From an uncultured Bacteroidales bacterium (GTDB taxonomy: Bacteria > Bacteroidota > Bacteroidia > Bacteroidales > Salinivirgaceae): a stretch of 64,000 nt of DNA. The notes under the pieces are model-generated. The model was not told the DNA's origin. It saw nothing but the letters and a program-made list of their open reading frames with translations, and did no database searches. This document shows positions 17,833 through 26,348 of the stretch, one piece after another (within the stretch, counting starts at the first letter, position 1; the number at the start of each line of letters is the position of its first letter). The stretch is taken from assembly GCA_937981765.1 (NCBI GenBank), contig CALJOM010000002.1, positions 62,001-126,000 of the forward strand, read 5' to 3'. The translations under genes were made by a program, and so were the position numbers.

Positions 17833-20800
17833 TTAAACTTTTATCCCAATTATTAATACATCGTCGACCTGCTCGTTAGTTCCTTTCCAACGGTGAAAAT
17901 TATTTTCGAGCATAGCTTGTTGCATGTCCATGTTGAATCCGGGGAGGGTGGATAAGAATTCTTTAAATCGGCTATTGCGATATTTTCCCAAGGTCGGCCC
18001 CCCGAATTGGTCATGATACCCATCGGTGAAAAGGTAAAAAATATCGTTCTTTAAAAATTCAATTTGTTTGGTTTGGAAAGGATATCCAAGTAGATATTTC
18101 GAGATTCCTACCGGCATTTTGTCGGCTTTAAATTCTTCAAGCACTCCATTTCTAACTCGCAGCAATGGGTTTATAGCTCCGGCAAATTCCACAATTTTAC
18201 GGTTGAAATCGAAAATACAGAATGTTAAATCCATGCCCTCTGCCAGGAAGTATTCCTCGTGATGGTGTTTAAACAATTCCATTACCTGAAAATCGAGATT
18301 TTGGAGAATTTCGCCAGGGTCTTGAATTTTATTTTGAATAATTATTTCCTGCAGCAATTTAATGCCTATTACCGACATCAAAGCTCCCGGAACACCATGG
18401 CCAGTGCAATCAACAGCAGCAATTGCAACTCTGTTATCTCCAAGATCATGGAGCCAATAAAAATCGCCGCTTACAATGTCTTTGGGTTGGAAAAAAATAA
18501 ACGACTCGGGGAAGTATTTCTTAATTTGATATTCGTTTGGGAAAAGAGCGCGTTGTATTCGTTGCGCGTATCGGATGCTATCGGTCATATTCCTATGGAG
18601 ATAGGCTAACGTGTCGTTTTGTTGAGCAACTTGGCGTGCTACCTTTTCTTTCTCGTGTAATATCTGGTTTATTTTCCGGAGTTTCTGCATTCGCAGATTT
18701 ACCATAATCCACAAAAGCAATAACCCTGCGGCTATATAAGTTAGATAGGCCCACAGACTGCTGTACCATAAAGGTAAAACTACAAGTTGTAAACTAATTT
18801 GTTTGTTGCTCCACCAGTTGTCGGAGTTAGTGCCGTTTATGGTTAAGGTGTATTTCCCGGGGCGAAAGGTGAGAAACGACAGGTAGTTTTGATTGCCCAA
18901 TAAAATCCATTCGTTGTTGTCGATTCTGTATCGGTATTGATTATGTTCGGGATAGGTATAATCTAAAGATGAGAATGAAATTCTAAGATTTTTTACGTTG
19001 GGCGAAATTTCTAACTCTCGGTTTTGTGGTAGCGATAGTATTCTCGTGATATTGGGTTCAATAAATTCGATTGAGGATATATAAAGATTAGGATTAAAGG
19101 TATCGACAGGCATTTTGTAGGGGTTAATAATGGCAACTCCTCCCTGAGTCCCCAGGTAAATTTCCCCGTTTGGCATGGTTACTCGTGGACCTAAGTTGAA
19201 TTCCAGATGAGGTAACCCATGATTTAGACTGAACGAATATTGAATTTCTCCCGTGGGGGTTAAACGGAATAATCCTCTTTCGGTTCCAACCCAGATTTGA
19301 TTTAACGAATCAGCAACCACTGCATAAATAACGTTGTTGGTTAGTACTGGGATTCTGTATGGGATAGGATTTGGAGATCGTATGGAGTCAATTCTGAAAA
19401 GGCCGCTAACAGTTCCCACCCATAACCTTCTATTTTTATCTATTGCTAGCTGGTATATTGTATTGTTGCTAAATGAATGCAGGGCTGTTTTTGTCAAATC
19501 AACAATCGACAAACTTCTTGAACTTAAGTTGTATCGAATAATTCCGGTAATTGTGCCTAATAACAAAAGATCGTCGCATGATTCAATGGTGAATATGTAT
19601 TTTAAGTGCGATGAAATTAGTTCGTCTACCTTTTCTTCAAACCACGCCTTCTGCTTCTTTGGCTCAATGATTAAAAGCCCGTTTTGAGTTCCAACATAGT
19701 AACTTTCCCCGATTTTTTTATAGCTATAAGTTGATAAAACCTGATTACCTATGGTTTTTGCGAGGTAGGGGAATTCTTTTTCGAGCGAGGCTGGGCGATA
19801 GTTTGAATCAAAAAGTTTAACTCCTTGGGTTCCAAACGAGAGAATAAAGGTTTCAAAAGGAACTAACGTGTAAATTAAGGGCTCGTTGAATTCTATGATT
19901 TTGTTTGTAGTTCCCAGCTTAACAATTCCAGTGCCTCCAATTCCCAAAAGCAAATCGGAATTAAATGGAAGAATTGCCCGGATTTGGTTATTGCTTATTT
20001 GTTCGGGCATTATTTCCGAGGGGATGATTGCCCGAATTTTCGGCGGTTTTAGGTTGATTTCGATTATTCCGTTACCTGTTGTGCCAATCCAGGCATTGTT
20101 GCTTTTATCAACCAAAAAACTCCGAACGCCAACGGAGAGGAGATTTACGACCGGTTTAGGAAAATTACCCATTGGCGAAATTCTGTTATTTTCGTATTGA
20201 AAAATTCCTTTACGGGTTAAAATATACAAGTGTTGTCCGTTGTATTGGAGTTTTATCCCTAAATCCTGAAGAGGTTGCTTTTCAATTATTTGGAGTTTCT
20301 GATCCAATATCAGAAAATGATTTTGAAACAGGCATGCTATTCGGTTATTGGATAATGCAGCTAGGTGAACTATAGGTTGATTATTCGATATAATAACTTT
20401 TACAGAATCAAGTTTGCGTTGGTAAAATCTATAAAGCGTATTTTCGTTAAAGAAAAAGAGCGTATCACCTAAAGATGCGGTCCCATAGTCGAGTTTTACG
20501 TTAGAGGTTTGATTTCTCCAGCGCTTTATTATAGGGATTTTTTTGTCGGGAGAAACTGTAATTATAAAATGGTCGGTTAGTGCAAACATTACTGATCGGC
20601 CTTTAATTATTCCTCGGATCCAGTTTTCCGGAATTCCTACTCCGGTTTGATTATTTAGATATTTTACAGTCAGGTTGGGTTGATTCAGCAACGTTATTCC
20701 TTGCCTGGTTCCAATCCAAAGAATTTTTTGATCATCTTCCTGAATCGAACTGATATAACTATCTGATAGAAACAGGGTATCTAGCTGGAGATTTTTGAAA

Positions 20801-21003
20801 TGCTGAAAATGATAGCCATCGAAAAGATTTAGGCCATTCTGTGTTCCAATCCAGAGTTTGCCTTCTTGATCGGCATAAATTGTATTTACGGTACTTTGGG
20901 ATAATCCTTCGTTGATGCCAAAAATCCTATATTGTAGAAAATCCTGAGGGAATCCTTGGAATGAAGCCACAAAGATAAGCAGAAAGAATGCCTGGTTTCG
21001 CAT
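17833..21003 (-). CDS. Beta-propeller sensor with cytoplasmic SpoIIE/PP2C phosphatase
   Basis: This 1056-residue membrane protein begins with a signal peptide (about 1-20). Residues 25-660 contain two-component-regulator-propeller repeats (GLSQSTVNTIYADQEGKLWI and several later copies of xLWIGTxxGL), then a Y_Y_Y domain (about 670-735). A single transmembrane helix (about 745-768) and a short coiled coil lead into a C-terminal SpoIIE-type PP2C phosphatase. Its metal motifs are visible as SGDFYWLHDL, AVDCTGHGVPGALMS, YLFTDGYHDQFGG and EQVDDVLIIG. It probably senses a periplasmic ligand and dephosphorylates a cytoplasmic Ser/Thr phosphoprotein such as an STAS or SiaC-type protein; the target is inferred. 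It lacks the histidine kinase found in similar propeller sensors. Confidence 0.92.
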   Translation of the reverse strand: MRNQAFFLLIFVASFQGFPQDFLQYRIFGINEGLSQSTVNTIYADQEGKLWIGTQNGLNLFDGYHFQHFKNLQLDTLFLSDSYISSIQEDDQKILWIGTRQGITLLNQPNLTVKYLNNQTGVGIPENWIRGIIKGRSVMFALTDHFIITVSPDKKIPIIKRWRNQTSNVKLDYGTASLGDTLFFFNENTLYRFYQRKLDSVKVIISNNQPIVHLAALSNNRIACLFQNHFLILDQKLQIIEKQPLQDLGIKLQYNGQHLYILTRKGIFQYENNRISPMGNFPKPVVNLLSVGVRSFLVDKSNNAWIGTTGNGIIEINLKPPKIRAIIPSEIMPEQISNNQIRAILPFNSDLLLGIGGTGIVKLGTTNKIIEFNEPLIYTLVPFETFILSFGTQGVKLFDSNYRPASLEKEFPYLAKTIGNQVLSTYSYKKIGESYYVGTQNGLLIIEPKKQKAWFEEKVDELISSHLKYIFTIESCDDLLLLGTITGIIRYNLSSRSLSIVDLTKTALHSFSNNTIYQLAIDKNRRLWVGTVSGLFRIDSIRSPNPIPYRIPVLTNNVIYAVVADSLNQIWVGTERGLFRLTPTGEIQYSFSLNHGLPHLEFNLGPRVTMPNGEIYLGTQGGVAIINPYKMPVDTFNPNLYISSIEFIEPNITRILSLPQNRELEISPNVKNLRISFSSLDYTYPEHNQYRYRIDNNEWILLGNQNYLSFLTFRPGKYTLTINGTNSDNWWSNKQISLQLVVLPLWYSSLWAYLTYIAAGLLLLWIMVNLRMQKLRKINQILHEKEKVARQVAQQNDTLAYLHRNMTDSIRYAQRIQRALFPNEYQIKKYFPESFIFFQPKDIVSGDFYWLHDLGDNRVAIAAVDCTGHGVPGALMSVIGIKLLQEIIIQNKIQDPGEILQNLDFQVMELFKHHHEEYFLAEGMDLTFCIFDFNRKIVEFAGAINPLLRVRNGVLEEFKADKMPVGISKYLLGYPFQTKQIEFLKNDIFYLFTDGYHDQFGGPTLGKYRNSRFKEFLSTLPGFNMDMQQAMLENNFHRWKGTNEQVDDVLIIGIKV

Positions 21004-21148
21004 GGCTTGATTTTTCTACGTGAAGTTAAAAAAAATCTTTTAGCCGCTGACAGAGGCACGAAATTTAATATTAAAAAATGAGGTCTGTTAATTTGATAAA
21101 CACACCTCATGGATTAGGGCGACGTTGCACAGGGACAAATTTGCTTTC

Positions 21149-21844
21149 CTATACTCGAACAATTTCAACTCCGCTGAATAATACTTTCCCATTAATCACC
21201 AGTAGGATATCTTGGGGAGTAAAACTTGTGGGATAAGGTTTTTCACTTACACCCGATAGAATAGTGACTAAATTATTCGAAATATTCCACTCTTTGGGTA
21301 CAAACAGTTTTACTCCTCCAAAGATGCAGGTAACATGAATGGTTACTTTGTTCGAAATGGGTTTAGCGCTGGTAAGATCGAGGGTGGTGCTGCCAAAAAC
21401 GGTAGAGATTTGGGCACCGGTGAATTCTTTATCTGCAAAAGAGTTATTGGCGTCGCTAAAAACATTGGTGTTTTCAAAAAAGTTCTCCGAAGAACCTTTG
21501 GTTTCCGTGTATGAAAGTTTAGTAGGATTTTTCCTTTTTAATAGAATTGAAAGTCCCATAACTACGAAAACAAGAGGCCAGTAGTCGCTCCAGAAATTTT
21601 CCGGAAATTCTATAACTCTGGGAAGTAGGAATACTGCCCCAAGAATAAACATAATGGTTGCGGTGGTGAAGTCTCGGTTTGCCAGACTTATAATCCCGAT
21701 GGCAACAAAAATCATAGGCCAGGAGAGAAGCACGTCGCTGATTAAGTGGGGCAACATGCCGGTATTATTCAGAATCAGAATTAAGCCAATGGCAATAAAA
21801 ACCAACCCTGTGGCTAATCTTTTGGGAGAGTGTGTTGATTTCAT
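21149..21844 (-). CDS. LiaF-like membrane protein
   Basis: This 231-residue protein has four N-terminal hydrophobic segments (within residues 8-105; patterns such as GLVFIAIGLILILNNTG and YWPLVFVVMGLSILL), as in the LiaI-LiaF/DUF5668 transmembrane region. The C-terminal LiaF domain follows (about 135-231; FGSTTLDLTSAKPI, CIFGGVKLFVPKEWNI). LiaF proteins act as inhibitors of cell-envelope stress signalling in Firmicutes; in Bacteroidota the role is unknown and no LiaRS-type pair is adjacent. The gene stands alone, flanked by murA downstream and the SpoIIE gene on the other side. Confidence 0.8.
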   Translation of the reverse strand: MKSTHSPKRLATGLVFIAIGLILILNNTGMLPHLISDVLLSWPMIFVAIGIISLANRDFTTATIMFILGAVFLLPRVIEFPENFWSDYWPLVFVVMGLSILLKRKNPTKLSYTETKGSSENFFENTNVFSDANNSFADKEFTGAQISTVFGSTTLDLTSAKPISNKVTIHVTCIFGGVKLFVPKEWNISNNLVTILSGVSEKPYPTSFTPQDILLVINGKVLFSGVEIVRV

Positions 21845-21915
21845 AAACGTTTTTTTGGCAATTTAATTCTTTTTTGGGGAATAGACTCAAAAAAACGTTA
21901 TTTTAACCTAACCTT

Positions 21916-23223
21916 CTAATCTATGCGAGTAATAATAGCGCCAATTTTTCGCAGACGAACATCTATGCGTTGATAACCGCGGTCGATTTGTTCGATGTTG
22001 TGAATTCGGCTTACACCATTGGCGCTAAGAGCTGCCATAAGTAGGGCAACTCCGGCACGTATGTCAGGACTCGACATTTCAGTACCTCGAAGGTTTATGG
22101 AGCGATTGTGTCCAACAACTACGGCTCGGTGTGGGTCGCAGAGTATGATTTGTGCTCCCATGTCAATTAGTTTATCCACGAAAAAGAGCCTCGACTCAAA
22201 CATTTTTTGGTGAATCAATACTGTGCCTTTGGCTTGAGTTGCTGTAACCAATGCAATACTGAGTAAGTCCGGGGTAAATCCCGGCCAGGGGGCATCGTCG
22301 ATTTTTAGAATGGATCCGTCGAGATAGGTTTGAATTTCGTAATGATCTTGGGCTGGGATAAAAAGGTCTTCACCTCGGAGTTCCATTTTAATTCCTAACT
22401 TTTGAAAAACATGGGGTATTATTCCAAGATTTGGATACGAAACCTCTTTTATAGTGATTTCTGATGCAGTCAGCGCTGCCAAACCTATGAAACTGCCTAT
22501 CTCAATCATATCGGGAAGGCAGGTATGAGTGGTTCCTTTGAGTTCCTTAACTCCTTCAATGGTAAGCAAATTGGAACCAATTCCGGCGATTTTTGCCCCC
22601 ATTGAAACCAGCATCTTACAGAGTTGCTGAATATAAGGTTCGCAGGCTGCATTATAAATAGTTGTTTTTCCTTCAGCTAAAACCGATGCCATTATGATGT
22701 TTGCTGTTCCGGTGACCGAGGCTTCGTCCAGCAACATGTAGCAGCCTTTTAATTGCTGAGCAGTAATGGAGATTGTTTCTGTTTGATAGTTGTATTCAAA
22801 GTTTGCTCCCAGGTTTTTAAACCCCAGAAAATGAGTGTCAACCCTTCTTCTACCAATTTTATCGCCACCGGGTTTTGGAACATGGGCTTTCCCAAAACGT
22901 CCGAGCAGGGGGCCTACGATCATAAGGCTACCACGTAAGGCGGTGCTGTGTTTAAAGTAGTCGTTGGTGAAGAGGTATTTTAAATCAATGTTGTTTGCCT
23001 GAAATGTGTAGCTCGATGGTGAGTTTTGGGTTATGGTTACTCCCATCGAACGTAGCAACTCTATCAAGTTATTTACATCTCGAATATCCGGAATATTATT
23101 GATTGTAACCGGTTCTGACGTTAATAGTGTTGCACAGATAACTTGAAGAGCTTCGTTTTTTGCTCCTTGCGGAACAATTTCTCCTTTCAAGCGGTTTCCG
23201 CCTTCAACAACAAAGGTTCCCAT
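21916..23223 (-). CDS. murA: UDP-N-acetylglucosamine 1-carboxyvinyltransferase, Asp121 variant
   Basis: This 435-residue enzyme transfers enolpyruvate from PEP to UDP-GlcNAc, the first committed step of peptidoglycan synthesis. It shows the N-terminal GGNRLKGEIVPQGAKNEAL, with the conserved Lys-Asn, and the C-terminal RGYQRIDVRLRKIGA. In the active-site loop the residue equivalent to Cys115 is Asp121 (PKPGGDKIGRR), the substitution that gives intrinsic fosfomycin resistance in other bacteria. It is the second gene after DUF4290 with only two bases between them, a conserved pair in Bacteroidota. Confidence 0.96.
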   Translation of the reverse strand: MGTFVVEGGNRLKGEIVPQGAKNEALQVICATLLTSEPVTINNIPDIRDVNNLIELLRSMGVTITQNSPSSYTFQANNIDLKYLFTNDYFKHSTALRGSLMIVGPLLGRFGKAHVPKPGGDKIGRRRVDTHFLGFKNLGANFEYNYQTETISITAQQLKGCYMLLDEASVTGTANIIMASVLAEGKTTIYNAACEPYIQQLCKMLVSMGAKIAGIGSNLLTIEGVKELKGTTHTCLPDMIEIGSFIGLAALTASEITIKEVSYPNLGIIPHVFQKLGIKMELRGEDLFIPAQDHYEIQTYLDGSILKIDDAPWPGFTPDLLSIALVTATQAKGTVLIHQKMFESRLFFVDKLIDMGAQIILCDPHRAVVVGHNRSINLRGTEMSSPDIRAGVALLMAALSANGVSRIHNIEQIDRGYQRIDVRLRKIGAIITRID

Positions 23224-23225
23224 CG

Positions 23226-23840
23226 TTAACGTTTTTTATTTTTTTTCTTTTGCTTCAACTTGTTGTTTTGATTCTGGGTTTGTTTTATTTTGTTGGCCAC
23301 ATCTTTAACGTTGCTTAATGTTAGGGTGAGTGGAATTTGAACTTCGGGGCCGGCAAGTTCCTGGAGATCTACTAGAATTGTGATATCATCAACGGAATTT
23401 TTGTTCCAAACCAGATAGCTTTTTTTCATGGTGTTGGCAAGTAACAAGATAAGCGTCTCCTGCTCTTCCGTATTGTAGTCTTTAATTTTTTTTGCCATTT
23501 CTTCCACAAATTTCCCATAGTGACGTTTTTGAAATGTTGCGGAAGTATATGGTACCGATTCGGGCTTTTTGTCGCGTTCTTCTTTGTTTGGAAACGGGAA
23601 AACAGGTTCCACATCCAAATCATAATCAGCCAGAATAATCAATTGGTCCCAGATTTTCCGACGATACTCCGGATTATCTTTGGGTTGTGGGTTTAAAATG
23701 GCCATGGTTTGCATAAGGCTTAACGCAGCCTGTGTCCGCTCTTCACGGGTGGGGAGGATTTTTATGTATTGGACGTAATTTTGTAGGTATCGTCCGTACT
23801 CAGGAATTTTTAGTGGTCCGCGGGATGTGTTGTAATCCAT
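23226..23840 (-). CDS. DUF4290 family protein
   Basis: This 204-residue protein belongs to DUF4290, a Bacteroidota-specific family of unknown function. It starts with the typical MDYNTSRGPLKIPEYGR and QNYVQYI and ends with a highly basic lysine/asparagine tail (residues about 185-204). There is no signal peptide or membrane segment, so it is cytoplasmic, possibly nucleic-acid-binding through the tail. It lies immediately upstream of murA in one transcription unit with a strong -7 box at 23880-23887. Confidence 0.85.
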   Translation of the reverse strand: MDYNTSRGPLKIPEYGRYLQNYVQYIKILPTREERTQAALSLMQTMAILNPQPKDNPEYRRKIWDQLIILADYDLDVEPVFPFPNKEERDKKPESVPYTSATFQKRHYGKFVEEMAKKIKDYNTEEQETLILLLANTMKKSYLVWNKNSVDDITILVDLQELAGPEVQIPLTLTLSNVKDVANKIKQTQNQNNKLKQKKKNKKR

Positions 23841-23879
23841 AGTTCTATGGGCTGAAGTGTGGAGTTTAACTTATTTCGA

Positions 23880-23887
23880 CAAATATA
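23880..23887 (-). promoter_or_regulatory. -7 promoter box for DUF4290-murA
   Basis: The minus strand reads TATATTTG, a full TAnnTTTG match, 40 bases upstream of ATG 23840. A clear -33 element is not seen. Confidence 0.6.
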
Positions 23888-23916
23888 CTAAAATTTGATT
23901 TTCAGGCGGTTTGGGG

Positions 23917-26184
23917 CTAAAGAATTTGAAGTTTGGCAAAGCGTAATAACAACACTCGTTCCGTATCGTTAAATCGTATACGGGCTTTACTGTTAACCCC
24001 CAGTGATTCAAAGGCAACTACTGTCCCGGGGCCAAAAACTGGATGTAGTACCTTTTGTCCGCGTTGCAGAGAAGATTGTATGCTAAAATTGCCTTTGTAT
24101 TGCTGTTTTCTTTCTGTTGTTTGTTGATTGCCGGAACGTGTTTTTTGGGACTCGAACGAAGCTAAGTTGTTGGTATTGAATGTGTATCCGTTTAACGAGA
24201 TTTTTGTGCCGATCAAATTGTCACCCGTCTCTGATAGAAAATGTGCGGGTATTTCATCGATAAATCGGCTTTCGGTTCTGACTCCAAAGCCGCCGTGCAA
24301 TGTGCGATGTCTAGCCCAGGAGAGAGTTAATAACTTTTGGGCACGGGTAATGGCAACATAGAAAAGCCTTCGTTCTTCTTCTATGCTTTCGGGTGTGCTC
24401 ATAGATAACTGGGATGGGAACAATTGTTCTTCCAGACCTACAATGTAAACACTTGGGAATTCAAGTCCTTTGGAGGCGTGAACTGTCATTAACGATATAA
24501 CGTTTTCTGCCTTTTCGGTATCGGCTTCTGTAAGCAGAGAAACCTCTTCCAGATAGGCTGATAACCTTCCAATGGTTTGATTTTCTTCCCGATACTTAAG
24601 CGCAAAATCGTTAATACCACGCAACAATTCTTCTATGTTTTGATACCTACTTATTCCTTCATTAGTTTTATCGGCCTCCAGATCCTGGAGCATTCCAGAT
24701 TTTCTGAGAATTTCAATGGCACATGAATAGGCATCGCTTTGACTTTCCAAAGCTCTGAAATTTTGTATCATTTCGTAGAATGCGTGGATTGCTTCTAATG
24801 TTTTGCGGTTTATGCCTTGCTTTTCCAATTCTATGGATGTGATTACTGTCCAAATAGGTGCGTTGTTGGCCAGAGCAACCTGTTCAATTTTTGCAAGGGT
24901 GGTGTCACCAATGCCGCGTGCCGGGTAATTTATCACCCTTAACAGTGCCTGATCGTCGTAGTGATTTACTGTTAGTTTGAAATAGGCAAGAGCATCTTTT
25001 ATCTCTTTTCGTTGATAAAAGGCTGTGCCCCCCCAAATTTTGTAAGGAATGTTTTTTCGGCGCAACACCTCTTCAAAAATTCGTGATTGCGCGTTGATGC
25101 GATAGAGTATTGCAATATCGCGGTACGAAAGGTTGTGATTGAGTAAATCTTCTTCAATTTGTTGAACAACTCGGAATCCTTCGTCGGTATCCGTTTGTGC
25201 TGTTATTAATCGAATAAGCTCTCCCGGCTCTTTTTGAGAAAAAACAGTTTTGGGGAGTTGTCGTGTGTTGTGGGCAATTAAATGATTGGCAGCGTTTACT
25301 ATATTTTGCGTACTTCTGTAATTTTGTTCCAGTTTAATGATTTTCAGATCCGGATAATCGTTTTGAAAATTGAAAATGTTTTCAATTCTAGCTCCTCGAA
25401 AGGCATAAATGCTTTGTGCATCATCGCCAACCACACAGATATTACGGTGCTTGGCGCTTAGCATTCGTATTATTCTGTATTGAGAGTAGTTTGTGTCTTG
25501 ATATTCATCAACCAGAATATAGTCGAATCGGTTTTGATATTTGGCGAGCAAATCAGAATTGTCTCTAAGCAATATGTTCATGTTTAGGAGCAGATCGTCA
25601 AAATCCATGGCATTGGAAATGCGAAGCCGCTCTTGGTATATTTTGTAAATCAAATAGATTTCACCAACAGAATTAAGCCGGTCGTATTCTATCAACTCCT
25701 TTTGAGAAGTATAAATAGCCGGTGTAATCAGGTTGTTTTTGGCACGACTTATTCTGCTATAGATGAGATTTGGCTTGTATAATTGAGGATGAAGTTTCCG
25801 TTCCTTTACAATGAGTTTAATTAAGTTTTGGCTATCTTGTGTATCGTAGATTGTAAAATCCGGGGTATAGTTTAGCCGTTCGGATTCGATGCGTAATATT
25901 CGGGCAAAAATAGAATGAAAAGTCCCCATCCACAAATGTTTAGCCCTTTTGGAACCTACCAGAGCTGCAATTCGTTCGCGCATTTCCGTGGCTGCCTTGT
26001 TGGTAAATGTAAGAGCCAAAATTTTGTGAGGGGGGATGTTATTTGCCAAAAGATGAGCAATCCGATAGGTTAGAACTCTAGTTTTTCCAGAGCCTGCTCC
26101 GGCGATAACTAATGTTGGTCCCTGAAAGTTTACAACTGCCTCGAGTTGTTGATCGTTTAATTGGGATAAATAATCGTGATTCAT
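23917..26184 (-). CDS. UvrD/PcrA-type superfamily 1 DNA helicase
   Basis: This 755-residue 3'-5' helicase has all SF1A motifs: LNDQQLEAV (Q motif), AGAGSGKTRVL (Walker A), ILVDEYQDTNY (Walker B), VVGDDAQSIYAFRGA (motif III), LEQNYRSTQNI (motif IV), LMTVHASKGLEFPSVYIVGLE (motif V; two parts), and VAITRAQKLL (motif VI). The C-terminal part ends with the PcrA-like Tudor segment around VLHPVFGPGTVVAFE. It acts in repair and clearing of replication blocks. The frame is open to 26313, but ATG 26184 is chosen because a TATCTTTG -7 box lies at 26191-26198, immediately upstream. Confidence 0.94.
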   Translation of the reverse strand: MNHDYLSQLNDQQLEAVVNFQGPTLVIAGAGSGKTRVLTYRIAHLLANNIPPHKILALTFTNKAATEMRERIAALVGSKRAKHLWMGTFHSIFARILRIESERLNYTPDFTIYDTQDSQNLIKLIVKERKLHPQLYKPNLIYSRISRAKNNLITPAIYTSQKELIEYDRLNSVGEIYLIYKIYQERLRISNAMDFDDLLLNMNILLRDNSDLLAKYQNRFDYILVDEYQDTNYSQYRIIRMLSAKHRNICVVGDDAQSIYAFRGARIENIFNFQNDYPDLKIIKLEQNYRSTQNIVNAANHLIAHNTRQLPKTVFSQKEPGELIRLITAQTDTDEGFRVVQQIEEDLLNHNLSYRDIAILYRINAQSRIFEEVLRRKNIPYKIWGGTAFYQRKEIKDALAYFKLTVNHYDDQALLRVINYPARGIGDTTLAKIEQVALANNAPIWTVITSIELEKQGINRKTLEAIHAFYEMIQNFRALESQSDAYSCAIEILRKSGMLQDLEADKTNEGISRYQNIEELLRGINDFALKYREENQTIGRLSAYLEEVSLLTEADTEKAENVISLMTVHASKGLEFPSVYIVGLEEQLFPSQLSMSTPESIEEERRLFYVAITRAQKLLTLSWARHRTLHGGFGVRTESRFIDEIPAHFLSETGDNLIGTKISLNGYTFNTNNLASFESQKTRSGNQQTTERKQQYKGNFSIQSSLQRGQKVLHPVFGPGTVVAFESLGVNSKARIRFNDTERVLLLRFAKLQIL

Positions 26185-26190
26185 AGATTG

Positions 26191-26198
26191 CAAAGATA
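26191..26198 (-). promoter_or_regulatory. -7 promoter box for the UvrD/PcrA helicase
   Basis: The minus strand reads TATCTTTG seven bases upstream of ATG 26184, implying a very short leader. It rules out the longer in-frame start at 26313. Confidence 0.55.
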
Positions 26199-26348
26199 CA
26201 AATTCCACTCCTTTAGGCTTGTTGTTATTAAAAATATTTTGTCTTTTGTGAGACTGGCAAAGCGAGGTGTTATAACAAAAGTAATTTATATGGCATGGAA
26301 ATTGTAACTGCAACTCACAACTATCAAAGCCAAAGCCAAACGTTAGGT

